Positions 41,126 through 49,907 of a DNA stretch of 64,000 bases are shown here, one piece after another. The stretch comes from Pseudomonas lurida (GTDB taxonomy: Bacteria; Pseudomonadota; Gammaproteobacteria; Pseudomonadales; Pseudomonadaceae). The stretch is taken from positions 5,811,501 to 5,875,500 of the forward strand of contig NZ_PDJB01000001.1 of the NCBI RefSeq assembly GCF_002563895.1, read 5' to 3'. The translations under genes and the position numbers were made by a program. The notes under the pieces are model-generated. The model had not been told where the DNA came from. It saw only the letters and a list, made by a program, of their open reading frames with translations, and made no database searches. Every line of letters starts with the position of its first letter. The stretch's first letter is position 1.

Positions 41126-42367
41126 TCAGGCGGCGCGGGGCGACAGGCCCTGCATATCAATGGAAGGAACGTGTTGGCCGATCAGTTCGGCCAACACTTG
41201 GCCGCTGCCACACGCCAGGGTAAACCCAAGGGCACCGTGGCCCAGGTTCAGCCACAGGTTGCGATAGGCGCTGGCACCAATCAGCGGCACGCCGGTTGGC
41301 GTGGCGGGGCGCATGCCGGCCCATTCCACCGCATGGGCGTAGTCGCCGGCTGCAGGAAATGTCTCGATAGCCTGGCGTTTCATCAGCCCCAGGCGCTTGG
41401 GTTCAAGGTTGGCATCAAAGCCGACAATATCCACCATCGCCGCTACCCGCAGTTGTTCACCGATGCGCGCATAGACGATCTTGCGGTCATAGTCAGTGAT
41501 GCTGATCTCGGGCGCCCGATGCTGCTCGCCAATGGGCACACTCAGGCTGTAGCCCTTCAGCGGATACAGTGGCAGTGACAACCCCGGCAAGGCCAGCTCG
41601 GCACTGCGATGCCCGGCCGCCAACACCAGTTGGTCCACCGGCATCACCTCAGCGCCGATCTCGATGGCCTGCACTGCACCGTTCGCGTGGCGGATCCCGG
41701 TCACTTTGCGCCCCAGCCAAAACGTGCAGCGCCCGGAAGCTTCGAGCCGGGCGGCCAAGCGCTGGCAAAAGCCATGGCAATCTGCAACTTCCTCATTCGG
41801 CGTGTAGATCCCCCCGACAAACCCACCCCCCGCCAGCGACGGCTCCAGGCGTGCGCAGTCGGCTGCCGACAGGACCTGTTGCTGCAGGATATTGGTGACC
41901 TTGCTGCGCGCATGCTCGAAGGTGCCGGCAGTGCGAAAGGTGACCAGCTTGCCGTTGCGCCGCCAGTCGAAGCCGTCCAGGTGATCGTCGTGACGCCATT
42001 GTTGCAAGGTGTCCTGGCTCAGGGAAGCCAGGCGCAGCAGGTGAGCGGTATTGCTCTGGTTCACCGAGCCACGGCAGGCGCCGAGGAAAGCCGCCATCCA
42101 GCGCCATTGCTGCGGGTCGAGACGCGGGCGCAGCTTCAATGGGGAATCGCCGCGCAACAGCCAGCCAATCGCTTGCAACGGCACGCCGGCATCCGCCAAT
42201 GGCGCCACATAGCGGTAGGACAATTGCCCGCCATTGGCGAAACTGGTTTCGCTGCCCAGGCTGTCGCGCGCGTCGATCACCGTGACCTCATGGCCTGCGC
42301 GTACCAACGCGTAGGCACTGGCCAAGCCGATAACCCCACCGCCAATGATGCAAACCTGCCTGGCCAT
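41126..42367 (-). CDS. dguA: FAD-dependent D-amino acid (D-Glu) dehydrogenase DguA
   Basis: A 413-residue DadA-like flavoprotein oxidising D-amino acids to 2-oxo acids. FAD fold at the start (VCIIGGGVIGLASAYALVRA, about residues 5-24), SFANGGQLSYRYVAPLAD near residue 50 (DadA signature), and a C-terminal FAD segment NLWLNLGHGALGFTLACGSG (about 375-394). ATG 42367 begins the nucleotide-binding fold; the frame extends upstream over the divergent promoter. It ends 9 bases before dguB. The substrate is inferred from the dgu layout. Confidence 0.85.
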   Translation of the reverse strand: MARQVCIIGGGVIGLASAYALVRAGHEVTVIDARDSLGSETSFANGGQLSYRYVAPLADAGVPLQAIGWLLRGDSPLKLRPRLDPQQWRWMAAFLGACRGSVNQSNTAHLLRLASLSQDTLQQWRHDDHLDGFDWRRNGKLVTFRTAGTFEHARSKVTNILQQQVLSAADCARLEPSLAGGGFVGGIYTPNEEVADCHGFCQRLAARLEASGRCTFWLGRKVTGIRHANGAVQAIEIGAEVMPVDQLVLAAGHRSAELALPGLSLPLYPLKGYSLSVPIGEQHRAPEISITDYDRKIVYARIGEQLRVAAMVDIVGFDANLEPKRLGLMKRQAIETFPAAGDYAHAVEWAGMRPATPTGVPLIGASAYRNLWLNLGHGALGFTLACGSGQVLAELIGQHVPSIDMQGLSPRAA

Positions 42368-42474
42368 CCCAGCCTCCAGCCGTTGATTAAGAGAACTCAA
42401 GCCTAGGGGCAGGTGACAGGCCACCGACAATGAATAAAGATGGGCCACCTATAAACAAAGGTTATGGACTTGCC

Positions 42475-43377
42475 ATGCGCTTGCGTCATATCGAGATCTT
42501 CCAGGCCATCCGCCAGACCGGCTCCGTCAGCGCCGCCGCGCAGTTGCTGCATGTGTCGCAACCGGCAGTCACCAAGGTGTTGCAGCACGCCGAATTGCAG
42601 CTGGGCTTCCCCCTGTTTCTACGCGTGCGCGGCAAGTTGCAGCCCACGCCGGAAGCCCTGGCGCTGGAAAGCGAAGTCGAGAAAGTCACCGAAAGCCTGC
42701 AAGGCGTACGACGCCTGGCCAAGAGCCTGCGCCGCGCCCCGGGCCAGAGTGTGCGCATCGGCGCGATCCCGGCGCTGGCCCTGTCGCTGTTGCCACCGGC
42801 GGTGCTGGAGTGGAAGCGCGACTACCCGGACATGGCCTGCGAACTGTCCAGCGATCACAGCCGCGAACTGGTGCAGAAGCTGCTGATGCGTGAGATCGAC
42901 CTGGCGCTGACCCTCAACTTCTCCGGTCACCCGGGGTTGACCACCCAGGTGTTGGCCAACGGTGTGTTGGTGGCGTTGGCGTCCAAAGGCTATTGGTCGG
43001 ACGCCGAATCGAGCAAACCCTTGCCCTTGGTGGACCTGGCGGGAGCGCCGCTGATCGGCCTTTCCAGCGCCGATCCGCTGGCGGCGAAACTCGACAGCTA
43101 CCTGGAAAACGTCGACCCGCCACCCAGGGTGACGATCTCGGTACAAACCTATTCACTGGCCCGTGCAATGGTGGAGTCCGGTGCGGGCCTTACAGTGATC
43201 GACCCCTTCACCGCCCTCGGTGCGTCGACCGCCACCACCTGCATCCGCCCCCTCACCCCGCCGCTGCCGATCACCCTGTACGCCTTGACCCGCGCCGATG
43301 AGCCGCCACCGCATATGCTGGCCAACTTGCTGGAGATCTTCGGCAACCGCGCCCGCGAACTGCTGGAGCGCTTGTAG
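42475..43377 (+). CDS. dguR: LysR-type regulator DguR
   Basis: A 300-residue LysR regulator, divergent from dguA. Helix-turn-helix at about residues 16-40 (TGSVSAAAQLLHVSQPAVTKVLQHAE), followed by a substrate-binding domain (VRIGAIPALALSLLPPAVLEW). ATG 42475 (MRLRHIEIF) is the family start; an in-frame ATG 15 codons earlier is less likely. The 107-base divergent gap to dguA holds the likely operator. In P. aeruginosa, DguR activates dguABC in response to D-Glu. Confidence 0.87.
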   Translation: MRLRHIEIFQAIRQTGSVSAAAQLLHVSQPAVTKVLQHAELQLGFPLFLRVRGKLQPTPEALALESEVEKVTESLQGVRRLAKSLRRAPGQSVRIGAIPALALSLLPPAVLEWKRDYPDMACELSSDHSRELVQKLLMREIDLALTLNFSGHPGLTTQVLANGVLVALASKGYWSDAESSKPLPLVDLAGAPLIGLSSADPLAAKLDSYLENVDPPPRVTISVQTYSLARAMVESGAGLTVIDPFTALGASTATTCIRPLTPPLPITLYALTRADEPPPHMLANLLEIFGNRARELLERL

Positions 43378-43429
43378 GAATACGCGCCCAAAACCACTGG
43401 AGATCCACACGTTCCAAACGCATTGTCCG

Positions 43430-44047
43430 TTACAGGACGTAGTGCATGATCGCCACAAAGTGCAGCAGGCTGCCGCCAATCACGAACAAGTGCCAGATCC
43501 CATGGGAATGGCGCAGGCGGTCCTCCAGGGCAAAAAAGATGATGCCGACGGTGTACAGCACCCCGCCTGCGGCCAACCAGACAAACCCTGCCGTGCCCAG
43601 CGCGGCGATCAGCGGCTTGACCGCCACCAGCACGATCCAGCCCATCACCGCGTAGATCACGATCGACAGGATTCGCGCCTCGGAGCGCGGCTTGATCTCC
43701 TGCAGGATGCCGATCACCGCCAGCCCCCAGACGATGCCGAACAAGGTCCAGCCCCACGGCCCTCTCAAGGTCACCAGGCAAAACGGCGTGTAGCTGCCCG
43801 CGATCAACAGGTAGATCGAAAAGTGATCAACCTTTTGCATGATCTCTTTTCTGCGCCCCTGCACGCTGTGGTACACGGTGGACGCGCTGTACAGCACCAT
43901 CAGCGTAAAGCCATAAATCGCCACGCTGACAATCTTCCAGGGGCTGCCGTCCAGGCTCGCCACCACCAACATCCACACTGCGCCAATACAGGCCGCAACC
44001 GCCCCGAGCAAATGGCTCCAGGCATTGAATCGTTCCCCGTGATACAT
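43430..44047 (-). CDS. Haemolysin III / YqfA (TrhA) family membrane protein
   Basis: A 205-residue integral membrane protein with seven hydrophobic segments, related to the PAQR receptor family. Typical motifs: ERFNAWSHLLGAVAACIG (about residues 5-22), LYSASTVYHSVQGRRKEIMQKVDHFSIYLLIAGSYTPF with the conserved Ser-Asp-His set (about 52-92) and a C-terminal HLFVIGGSLLHFVAIMHYVL with HxxxH. In spite of the family name, haemolytic activity is not generally shown; relatives affect membrane energetics. Confidence 0.9.
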   Translation of the reverse strand: MYHGERFNAWSHLLGAVAACIGAVWMLVVASLDGSPWKIVSVAIYGFTLMVLYSASTVYHSVQGRRKEIMQKVDHFSIYLLIAGSYTPFCLVTLRGPWGWTLFGIVWGLAVIGILQEIKPRSEARILSIVIYAVMGWIVLVAVKPLIAALGTAGFVWLAAGGVLYTVGIIFFALEDRLRHSHGIWHLFVIGGSLLHFVAIMHYVL

Positions 44048-44201
44048 GTGTCACTCACCTCGAATAACCGTTATCACCTTGAGCATTCTGACGCCACTCG
44101 CTCACTATCAGGTAACAACCTTTCTTCATTTGCCCAACGACCACTGCCCATTGGATGATTCACGCTATCCCTGCACCAGCCTCAATCCACCGGTATCGAC
44201 C

Positions 44202-44768
44202 ATGCCCGAGCCTGAACCCGACACGCCGCAACCCAGTCTCTGGCAGTTGTTTTACAACTTTGCCATGGTCGGCCTGTTCGGCTTTGGCGGCGTGATGCCC
44301 TGGGCGCGGCAAATGATGGTCGACCGCAGGCGTTGGGTCAGCGAACAGGCGTTCAACGAACTGCTGACCACCGGCCAGTTCTTCCCCGGGCCCAACATTG
44401 CCAACGTCGGCATCATCTACGGCCGACGCCTGCATGGCTTGCCAGGTGCGATTGTGACCGTTTGCGGGCTGTACCTGTTCCCCTCGCTGATCACCGTGCT
44501 CGCCGGTTTTGCCTATACCACGTGGTGGCGCCATGAGGTGGTGCAGCAGATTTTCGGCGCGGTCATGCCGATTGCCACCGGCCTGATTCTCGGCACCACC
44601 CTGCGCCTGCTCAAGGCCATGCCCAGGACTGTCGCCAACTACGTCGCGTTCCTGATGACTTTCGTATTGATGGCGATCCTGGTGCTGCCGCTGTGGATGG
44701 TGCTGTTGATCTGCATCCCCAGCTCACTGGCGCTGGGTTTCATCGACACCCGCCAGGCGGCCCGCTGA
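44202..44768 (+). CDS. chrA1: Chromate transporter, first (N-terminal-type) subunit
   Basis: A 188-residue protein forming one CHR domain with about five or six hydrophobic segments. CHR motifs: FGGVMPWARQMMVDRRRWVSE (about residues 26-46) and TTGQFFPGPNIANVGIIYGRRLHG. ATG 44202 (MPEPEPDT) is preferred; the frame is open upstream but not coding-like. The stop overlaps the next ATG by one base (TGATG), so the two halves are translationally coupled and together correspond to a split ChrA that exports chromate. Chromate as substrate is inferred from the family. Confidence 0.85.
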   Translation: MPEPEPDTPQPSLWQLFYNFAMVGLFGFGGVMPWARQMMVDRRRWVSEQAFNELLTTGQFFPGPNIANVGIIYGRRLHGLPGAIVTVCGLYLFPSLITVLAGFAYTTWWRHEVVQQIFGAVMPIATGLILGTTLRLLKAMPRTVANYVAFLMTFVLMAILVLPLWMVLLICIPSSLALGFIDTRQAAR

Positions 44769-45310
44769 TGCAAGCCACCCTCCTGCACCTGATGCTCCAG
44801 TGCGCGCTGTGGTCGCTGATGTCGATTGGCGGCAACATGGTTGCCGTCGGCGATATCCACCGCTACTCCGTCAACGACATGCACTGGCTGACCGACGCAC
44901 AATTCGTCGCGTTCTTCGCCCTGTCCCAGGCCCTGCCCGGTCCCAACGGCATGCTGCTGGTGTTCATCGGCCAGCAAGCCGCCGGGCTGCCCGGCGCGCT
45001 GGTCGCACTGCTGGCCAAGCTGGTGCCGTGCTCGGTGCTCACTTACGTCGGCGCGGGCTGGCTGGAGCGCCATACCGAGACGCCGTGGGTGCAGCGCGTC
45101 AAACGTAGCCTGCTGCCGATTTCCATCGGCCTGATCCTCGCCGCCAGCTACATCCTGATGAACAGCCTGCAAAGCAATGTCACCAGCCTGGTGCTGACCC
45201 TGGGCAGCGCCGCCGTGGTGTATTACACACGAGTGAATGCGATCTGGCTGATCGTCCTCGGCGTGCTGCTGGGACTGTGCAGTGCATGGCTGGGAGTGAA
45301 CGGGTTTTAG
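44768..45310 (+). CDS. chrA2: Chromate transporter, second (C-terminal-type) subunit
   Basis: A 180-residue second CHR domain, with LMSIGGNMVAVGDIHRYSV near the start and SQALPGPNGMLLVFIGQQAAGLPG (about residues 58-81), followed by hydrophobic segments. It begins on the last base of the preceding stop codon. Two short CHR proteins encoded in tandem are a known bacterial alternative to the long single-chain ChrA; the opposite domain topology of the pair is expected but not visible here. Confidence 0.85.
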   Translation: MQATLLHLMLQCALWSLMSIGGNMVAVGDIHRYSVNDMHWLTDAQFVAFFALSQALPGPNGMLLVFIGQQAAGLPGALVALLAKLVPCSVLTYVGAGWLERHTETPWVQRVKRSLLPISIGLILAASYILMNSLQSNVTSLVLTLGSAAVVYYTRVNAIWLIVLGVLLGLCSAWLGVNGF

Positions 45311-45347
45311 GGGCACAATCGACGGCATTCGAACAAGAGCCACCGCC

Positions 45348-46262
45348 ATGCTGATCGACGAAGAGTTCACCCTCAAGAAACTGGAAGTCTTCCTGGCGTT
45401 CATGCGCACCGGCAACTTGGCCCGCGCCGCCGCCGAGCTGCAAACCAGCAACGTCAGCGTGCATCGCGCCATCCACTCGTTGGAAAACGCCCTGCGCTGC
45501 CCGCTGTTCAAACACGAAGGGCGCAACCTCACCCCTTTGGAAAGCGCCTACGTATTGGAAGAGCGCGCCCAGAAGCTGATTGCCGATGTGGTCGACAGCG
45601 TACGCCTCACCCGCGAAGCGGCCGGGTTCTCCGCCGAACGCTTCAAGCTGGGCTCGCTGTATTCGCTGACCGTGAAGACCGTGCCGCAACTGATCATGGG
45701 CCTGAAGATCCGCCGCAGCGAGCTCAATATCGACCTGATCATGGGCTCCAACTTCGACTTGATCTACAAGCTCAAGAACATGGAAGTGGACGCCATCCTC
45801 ATCTCCCTCGATGAGCACGCCAACGACCCCGACTGCGAACAGATCGCGCTGTTCTCCGACGATATCTTCCTCGCCACCCCGGCCGATTCCCCCTTCGACC
45901 GCGAGCGTGAGATCGACCTTGCCGACGTGCGCGACGCGACCTTCATCACCCTCACCCAAGGCTTCGCCACGCACCAGGACGGCAATCGCGTATTCAAGCA
46001 GGCGGGGTTCGAGCCGAAGGTGGCGATGCAGGTCAATGACATCTTCACGCTGCTGAGCATGGTCAGTTCAGGCGTAGGTTATGCGTTGCTGCCGGGGCGG
46101 ATTGCGGCGGTGTATGAGAACCGCGTGAAGCTGATACCGCTGCAACCCAGGTACCGGTTGCAGCAGCATATTGGCGTGGTGTTCCTGAAGGCCAAGGAGC
46201 GTGACCCGAACTTGCTGGCGTTGCTGGCGGAGTGCCGGATGTATGCCAATCGCCAGGGTTAG
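45348..46262 (+). CDS. mdcR: LysR-type regulator MdcR of malonate use
   Basis: A 304-residue LysR regulator. Helix-turn-helix about residues 20-45 (TGNLARAAAELQTSNVSVHR), then the ligand domain. The sequence (FTLKKLEVFLAFMRTGNLARA; ELNIDLIMGSNFDLIYKLKN) is that of the MdcR group, which activates malonate decarboxylase genes on malonate. It converges on the mdc operon, whose last gene, madM, ends at 47770. The 1.5 kb between them, AT-rich with an orphan gene, looks inserted. Confidence 0.82.
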   Translation: MLIDEEFTLKKLEVFLAFMRTGNLARAAAELQTSNVSVHRAIHSLENALRCPLFKHEGRNLTPLESAYVLEERAQKLIADVVDSVRLTREAAGFSAERFKLGSLYSLTVKTVPQLIMGLKIRRSELNIDLIMGSNFDLIYKLKNMEVDAILISLDEHANDPDCEQIALFSDDIFLATPADSPFDREREIDLADVRDATFITLTQGFATHQDGNRVFKQAGFEPKVAMQVNDIFTLLSMVSSGVGYALLPGRIAAVYENRVKLIPLQPRYRLQQHIGVVFLKAKERDPNLLALLAECRMYANRQG

Positions 46263-46926
46263 AGCATTTTCGATAACGCTACTTTTCACATGTCGGAAGC
46301 CTACTTTGATCTGCACACGCAGCTTATAAATCGCGACTTTTTTGCTGGACTCCACTCGCTTTGTGTCAGATTGCTTGCCAGCAAACACAGCTCTCGCTCA
46401 CCTCTGGCGGATTACCGCCTGAGTTTGCTTTTAGCAATTGATCCCGTGACTCGTTGAGGTTTACGGCCCTTGGCAGAGTGTCGTACGCAGTACAAATCGA
46501 TGGTGCGGGGATAGGCCTGACTTGGCATGAAGCGCCCGAATACAGTCAGCGTGAGACGACGGCCATGCAGTAAAGATCTAACACAACTCATCAGCATCGT
46601 CAGACGACGAGAATGGATCGAGGGCGGCGTTTGAGCGAGCGTTCTGTATAAAATCGGATGATCTGCACACCATAAATCAAGGGAACAGTTCTGTTTTTAG
46701 ACCAATTGAGGTTTTTGAACTTCAAGTAAAAAAGCATCAACTATCTGCAGACCCTTTAGCCCCCCTAATGCTTTAAAGTTGCCGACCAATGAAAACACCT
46801 GGTGCTCTGGAGTTTTCATTGGCAGCACACAATATTGACAACATAACACCAAAAACCATTTAAACATGCAGCCAATAATTTTTATTTGTTCTTGCGAACT
46901 CCCGAAACCAAAAAATCTCCATCTAA
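46263..46926. other. AT-rich gap of 664 bases, no assignable gene
   Basis: Base composition falls sharply compared with both sides. A 61-residue frame on the minus strand (46412-46597, ending ..GSIAKSKLRR) has an ordinary residue mix but no family I recognise; it could be a gene remnant. Near the far end lies a strong hairpin (46786-46822). No transposase, integrase or tRNA was found. Confidence 0.5.
46786..46822. terminator. Long hairpin downstream of the orphan gene
   Basis: CCAATGAAAAC and GTTTTCATTGG are perfect 11-bp arms about 15 bases apart, extended inward by two pairs after one mismatch. It could end the minus-strand orphan gene 105 bases upstream, although no T run follows; it may instead mark the edge of an inserted segment. 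Confidence 0.5.
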
Positions 46927-47304
46927 CTATGAGTAAACAAGCCCTACTCTTGTATCATCTGACTTTGTGAATGAGATGGTGTCAAACTCCCCCGTGCGCT
47001 TATTAGTAATTGTTCCATACAAATAATTATAGCTAAAGTCATCACTTCGAAGATCACACCTTTCTTCACCAAAGTCGAATGTTATCGCTGAAGCAGTGTT
47101 GCCCTCATCACCTGTTGTTCTCAACCTGATGTACCCAGAAGTACCACTAAGATTCGAACCCAAAAACTTGTTTTTCCCCCACCTACCTGTAAACGATCCC
47201 CTATCATAATCTGCAAAAGTTATAAAAACCGTGTAATAGGCCTTCCCCTTATCTGTGACATTACTAAACCAGTTTGCTTGAAGTGCCGGATTTTCCTTGC
47301 TCAT
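46927..47304 (-). CDS. Hypothetical AT-rich orphan protein, beta-rich
   Basis: A 125-residue protein that I cannot place in a family. It has no signal peptide or membrane segment. The sequence is rich in Thr, Ser, Asp, Gly and aromatic residues in alternating patterns (AYYTVFITFADYDRGSFTGRWG, YIRLRTTGDEG, TITNKRTGEFDTISFTKS) that suggest a small all-beta domain. It has one cysteine. Codon use is AT-ending and very different from the neighbours, which suggests recent transfer. ATG 47304 is preceded by an AT-rich promoter-like region. An ATG/TTG eight codons earlier is an alternative. Confidence 0.6.
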   Translation of the reverse strand: MSKENPALQANWFSNVTDKGKAYYTVFITFADYDRGSFTGRWGKNKFLGSNLSGTSGYIRLRTTGDEGNTASAITFDFGEERCDLRSDDFSYNYLYGTITNKRTGEFDTISFTKSDDTRVGLVYS

Positions 47305-47769
47305 GATGTGTGCCTCAGTAGGTGTCAACTTGGAAACTCAAAAAAGAAAAATAGCTTGAATTTCTTTTTTTGTTCCATGTAAAAACTACATCGTAACTAC
47401 CGTTCGGCAACCTGTTAGAACTCACAGTTTTTTATATATTTTCTCGATATACGTTATAGAAAAAGAATCTCAAAAGCGTATTGATCGCTCCCACTCTGCG
47501 TCACGCTTTCAAGAGCGGACGCAGAACGTCTAGGGCTTCATTCCCACGTAGAGCGTTCATCGTTCGACACAAGTCTCGATGAGCCTGGGAAATGGGGCTC
47601 AAACCGCAGCCGCAGGCTGAACATAGATCCCTGTCGAAGTAGGTTCAAACGCCCTATTTCTGCGGCTGTACTGGCCCTTCGTGAACAAGCTCGCTCCCAC
47701 CGCCTTCGGCCAGAATCAAAGCGAACTTTTGTATAACGTTGAGCGCAGAGCCTGGGAACGATCATTGGG
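47305..47769. other. AT-rich to GC-rich transition, no gene
   Basis: From 47305 to about 47480 the DNA is AT-rich (TTTTTTATATATTTTCTCGATATACG) and likely holds the orphan gene promoter. From about 47490 the composition returns to normal and a single REP unit (AACAAGCTCGCTCCCACCGC, 47685-47704) appears. A 75-residue minus-strand frame here is not convincing. Confidence 0.5.
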
Positions 47770-48534
47770 TTAACCGACCAACCCGCGCACGATGAAATAG
47801 AGCAACGAAGGCCCGAGCAAGCAACCCAACCCGGTGTGGAACGTCGCCGTCAGCGCGCCATACGGCACCAACCGCCGATCTGTCGCAGCCAAGCCAGCGG
47901 TCACGCCGCTCACCGTGCCGGCCAACCCGCCAAACACCATCGCCGAACGCGGGTTATCCAAGCCCATCCAACGCGCCGCCACAGGCGTACCCACCATCAC
48001 CAGAATCGCCTTGATCAACCCGGTGGCAATCGACAGCGCCATCACGTCCGAGGTCGCGCCAATCGCCGCGCCGGTCACCGGGCCGACGATGTAGGTCACG
48101 GCTCCCGCGCCAATGGTGGTCATGCTGATCGCATCGCGATAACCAAAAGCCCAGGCCATGCTGGCACCGACGATAAACGGCAGGATCGTGCCCAGCAGCA
48201 ACGCGATCACACCGATCATCCCGGCCTTGCGCGCTTCGGTGGCTTGCACTTCGAACGCCGTGGCAACGATGGCAAAGTCGCGCAGCATCGCGCCGCCCAT
48301 CAGGCCGATGCCGGAGAACAACGCCAGGTCCGCCAGGCCCTTCTGGCCGCCCGTGATCGTGCCGCCGACCCAGGCCAGGACCAGGCCGATGACGATGGCA
48401 ATCGCCGAGCCATGGATGCGCCCGAAGGTCAGGCGCTTGGACAGCACCACGGAAATCCACATGACCACGCCAACGAAGGCAAATGCGGTGACCAGGCCGT
48501 TATGTTCCAATCCTTTTTCAATGAGATCCCACAT
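47770..48534 (-). CDS. madM: Malonate transporter subunit MadM
   Basis: A 254-residue membrane protein with about eight hydrophobic segments (GLVTAFAFVGVVMWISVVL, GSAIAIVIGLVLAWVGGTI, GLMGGAMLRDFAIVATAFEV). With MadL it forms the two-subunit malonate:Na+ or H+ carrier described from Malonomonas and also found in pseudomonads. It is the last gene of the mdc operon; MadL ends one base before its start. Confidence 0.92.
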   Translation of the reverse strand: MWDLIEKGLEHNGLVTAFAFVGVVMWISVVLSKRLTFGRIHGSAIAIVIGLVLAWVGGTITGGQKGLADLALFSGIGLMGGAMLRDFAIVATAFEVQATEARKAGMIGVIALLLGTILPFIVGASMAWAFGYRDAISMTTIGAGAVTYIVGPVTGAAIGATSDVMALSIATGLIKAILVMVGTPVAARWMGLDNPRSAMVFGGLAGTVSGVTAGLAATDRRLVPYGALTATFHTGLGCLLGPSLLYFIVRGLVG

Positions 48535-48535
48535 A

Positions 48536-48955
48536 TCAGCGACCTCCCGCTGGCGCGATCAGCGGCTCTTCATCGGGCAGTGGTTCACCCTTGTGAGTGC
48601 GGCTGATCAGGGCGATGGTGCAACCACACACCACCACCGAACCAATCGCCGCGAGCACCGCTACCGGGCCGCCATGCAGGGCCGTGACCACGTTCTGTTG
48701 CGCGGCCATCGCCACCACCACGGGGATGTACATGGCGCCCCAGAAGCCGACGCCCATTTCGCAATCCTTGGTCATGCCACCGCGTTTTTGCATCCACAGA
48801 CGGGCGCAGATCAGCAGGATCATCGCGATCCCCACCCCGCCCACGTTGGATTTGACGCCGAGCAACACACCGAGCATGTCGCCCATGATCACGCCCGCGA
48901 GCGTGCAGATCGCCAGCAATGCCACACCGTAGATAATCATTGTTGTTGTCCTCAA
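48536..48955 (-). CDS. madL: Malonate transporter subunit MadL
   Basis: A 139-residue membrane protein with four hydrophobic segments (MIIYGVALLAICTLAGVIMGDMLGVLLG.. , IAMILLICARLWMQ, FWGAMYIPVVVAMAAQQNVV, VLAAIGSVVVCGCTIALIS), the smaller half of the MadLM malonate carrier. Later ATGs upstream of the first segment are possible starts. It follows mdcH by 52 bases on the same strand. Confidence 0.9.
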   Translation of the reverse strand: MRTTTMIIYGVALLAICTLAGVIMGDMLGVLLGVKSNVGGVGIAMILLICARLWMQKRGGMTKDCEMGVGFWGAMYIPVVVAMAAQQNVVTALHGGPVAVLAAIGSVVVCGCTIALISRTHKGEPLPDEEPLIAPAGGR

Positions 48956-49007
48956 AGTGCTCGATCGAAATTGTTGTTTTTGTGCTTCGAAAGCCTTGGG
49001 TGATGCT

Positions 49008-49907
49008 TTATCGGTGGCGGCGTTCCTCCTCTTGCAGCAGGGCCTGCAGGGTGTCCAGGCGTGCGCCTTCGCAGGCGATCACGGTGCCTTGATCGAACAC
49101 CCGGCGTGACAGTCCGGTGAGCACGGCGCCCGGTGGCAGTTCGATCTGCAGGCGCACCCCGCGCTCGTAGGCGCTCTGCACGGTGCCGCGCCAGTCGACG
49201 ACACGGCACATGTTGAAGGCCAGGTCGTCGCGCAATTGCTCGGGGTTGTGGATCGGCCGCGCACGGGTGCTGCTCAGGTAGGTGATGCGCGGCGCCTTGA
49301 GCGGCACGAAGGCTTGCGCCAGGGCCTGCGCCGGTTGCGCCAGCAGGGCGCAATGGGACGGCACGCTGACGGCCAGGCGCTTGGCGACGCCGTTGCCTTT
49401 CACACCGTTGGCGACACGTTTCATGGCCTCGTCGCTGCCGGCAATGACGGTCTGGTTGTCGGCGTTGATATTGGCCAGGTAGACCGGGGTGTCAGGGCTG
49501 TGGATTTGCGCCAGTAACCGTTCGACGGTGGATAACTCCGGGCCGATGATCGCGGTCATGCCGTAGCCCTGTGGATAAGCGTTTTGCATCAGCTCGCCGC
49601 GTAGGCTGACGAGCCTGAGGGCGTCCTCAAAGCTCAACGCGCCCGCGATCACCGCCGCCGGGTAGGCGCCGATGGACAGGCCCGCGACGTAATCCGGGGC
49701 GTGTTGCAGCAGGCGAGCGTGGGCCACACCGGCGATCAACAGGCACAGTTGTACCGCGCGGGTATTCGCCAGGGCCTCAGCCGAGTCCAATGCACGAACA
49801 TCTTCACCCAGCGCTGCGCTGGCCTGGTCCAAGACGTCGGCTGGCAATGCCTGGAGCATGCCCGGCCGTTGGGCGCCCTGCCCCGGGAACACCAGGAGGC
49901 TGCTCAT
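49008..49907 (-). CDS. mdcH: Malonate decarboxylase subunit epsilon (malonyl-CoA:ACP transacylase)
   Basis: A 299-residue acyltransferase loading malonyl onto the acyl carrier subunit MdcC. Malonyltransferase signatures: LLVFPGQGAQRPGMLQALP at the start, the catalytic serine in AGLSIGAYPAAVIAGAL (GxSxG, about residue 92) and SVPSHCALLAQPAQALA with the catalytic histidine (about 195). It resembles FabD in fold but belongs to the mdc operon. The start overlaps the stop of mdcG by four bases. Confidence 0.95.
   Translation of the reverse strand: MSSLLVFPGQGAQRPGMLQALPADVLDQASAALGEDVRALDSAEALANTRAVQLCLLIAGVAHARLLQHAPDYVAGLSIGAYPAAVIAGALSFEDALRLVSLRGELMQNAYPQGYGMTAIIGPELSTVERLLAQIHSPDTPVYLANINADNQTVIAGSDEAMKRVANGVKGNGVAKRLAVSVPSHCALLAQPAQALAQAFVPLKAPRITYLSSTRARPIHNPEQLRDDLAFNMCRVVDWRGTVQSAYERGVRLQIELPPGAVLTGLSRRVFDQGTVIACEGARLDTLQALLQEEERRHR

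Noticed and set aside
44202..45310. Suspicion that the two chromate transporter genes are one gene broken by frameshift
   Set aside because: Tandem short CHR genes are a known arrangement, both halves are complete single domains, and the TGATG overlap is typical translational coupling.
47538..47765. A 75-codon minus-strand frame before madM
   Set aside because: It contains a REP unit, has an unusual basic residue mix and no ribosome site or homologue I recognise.
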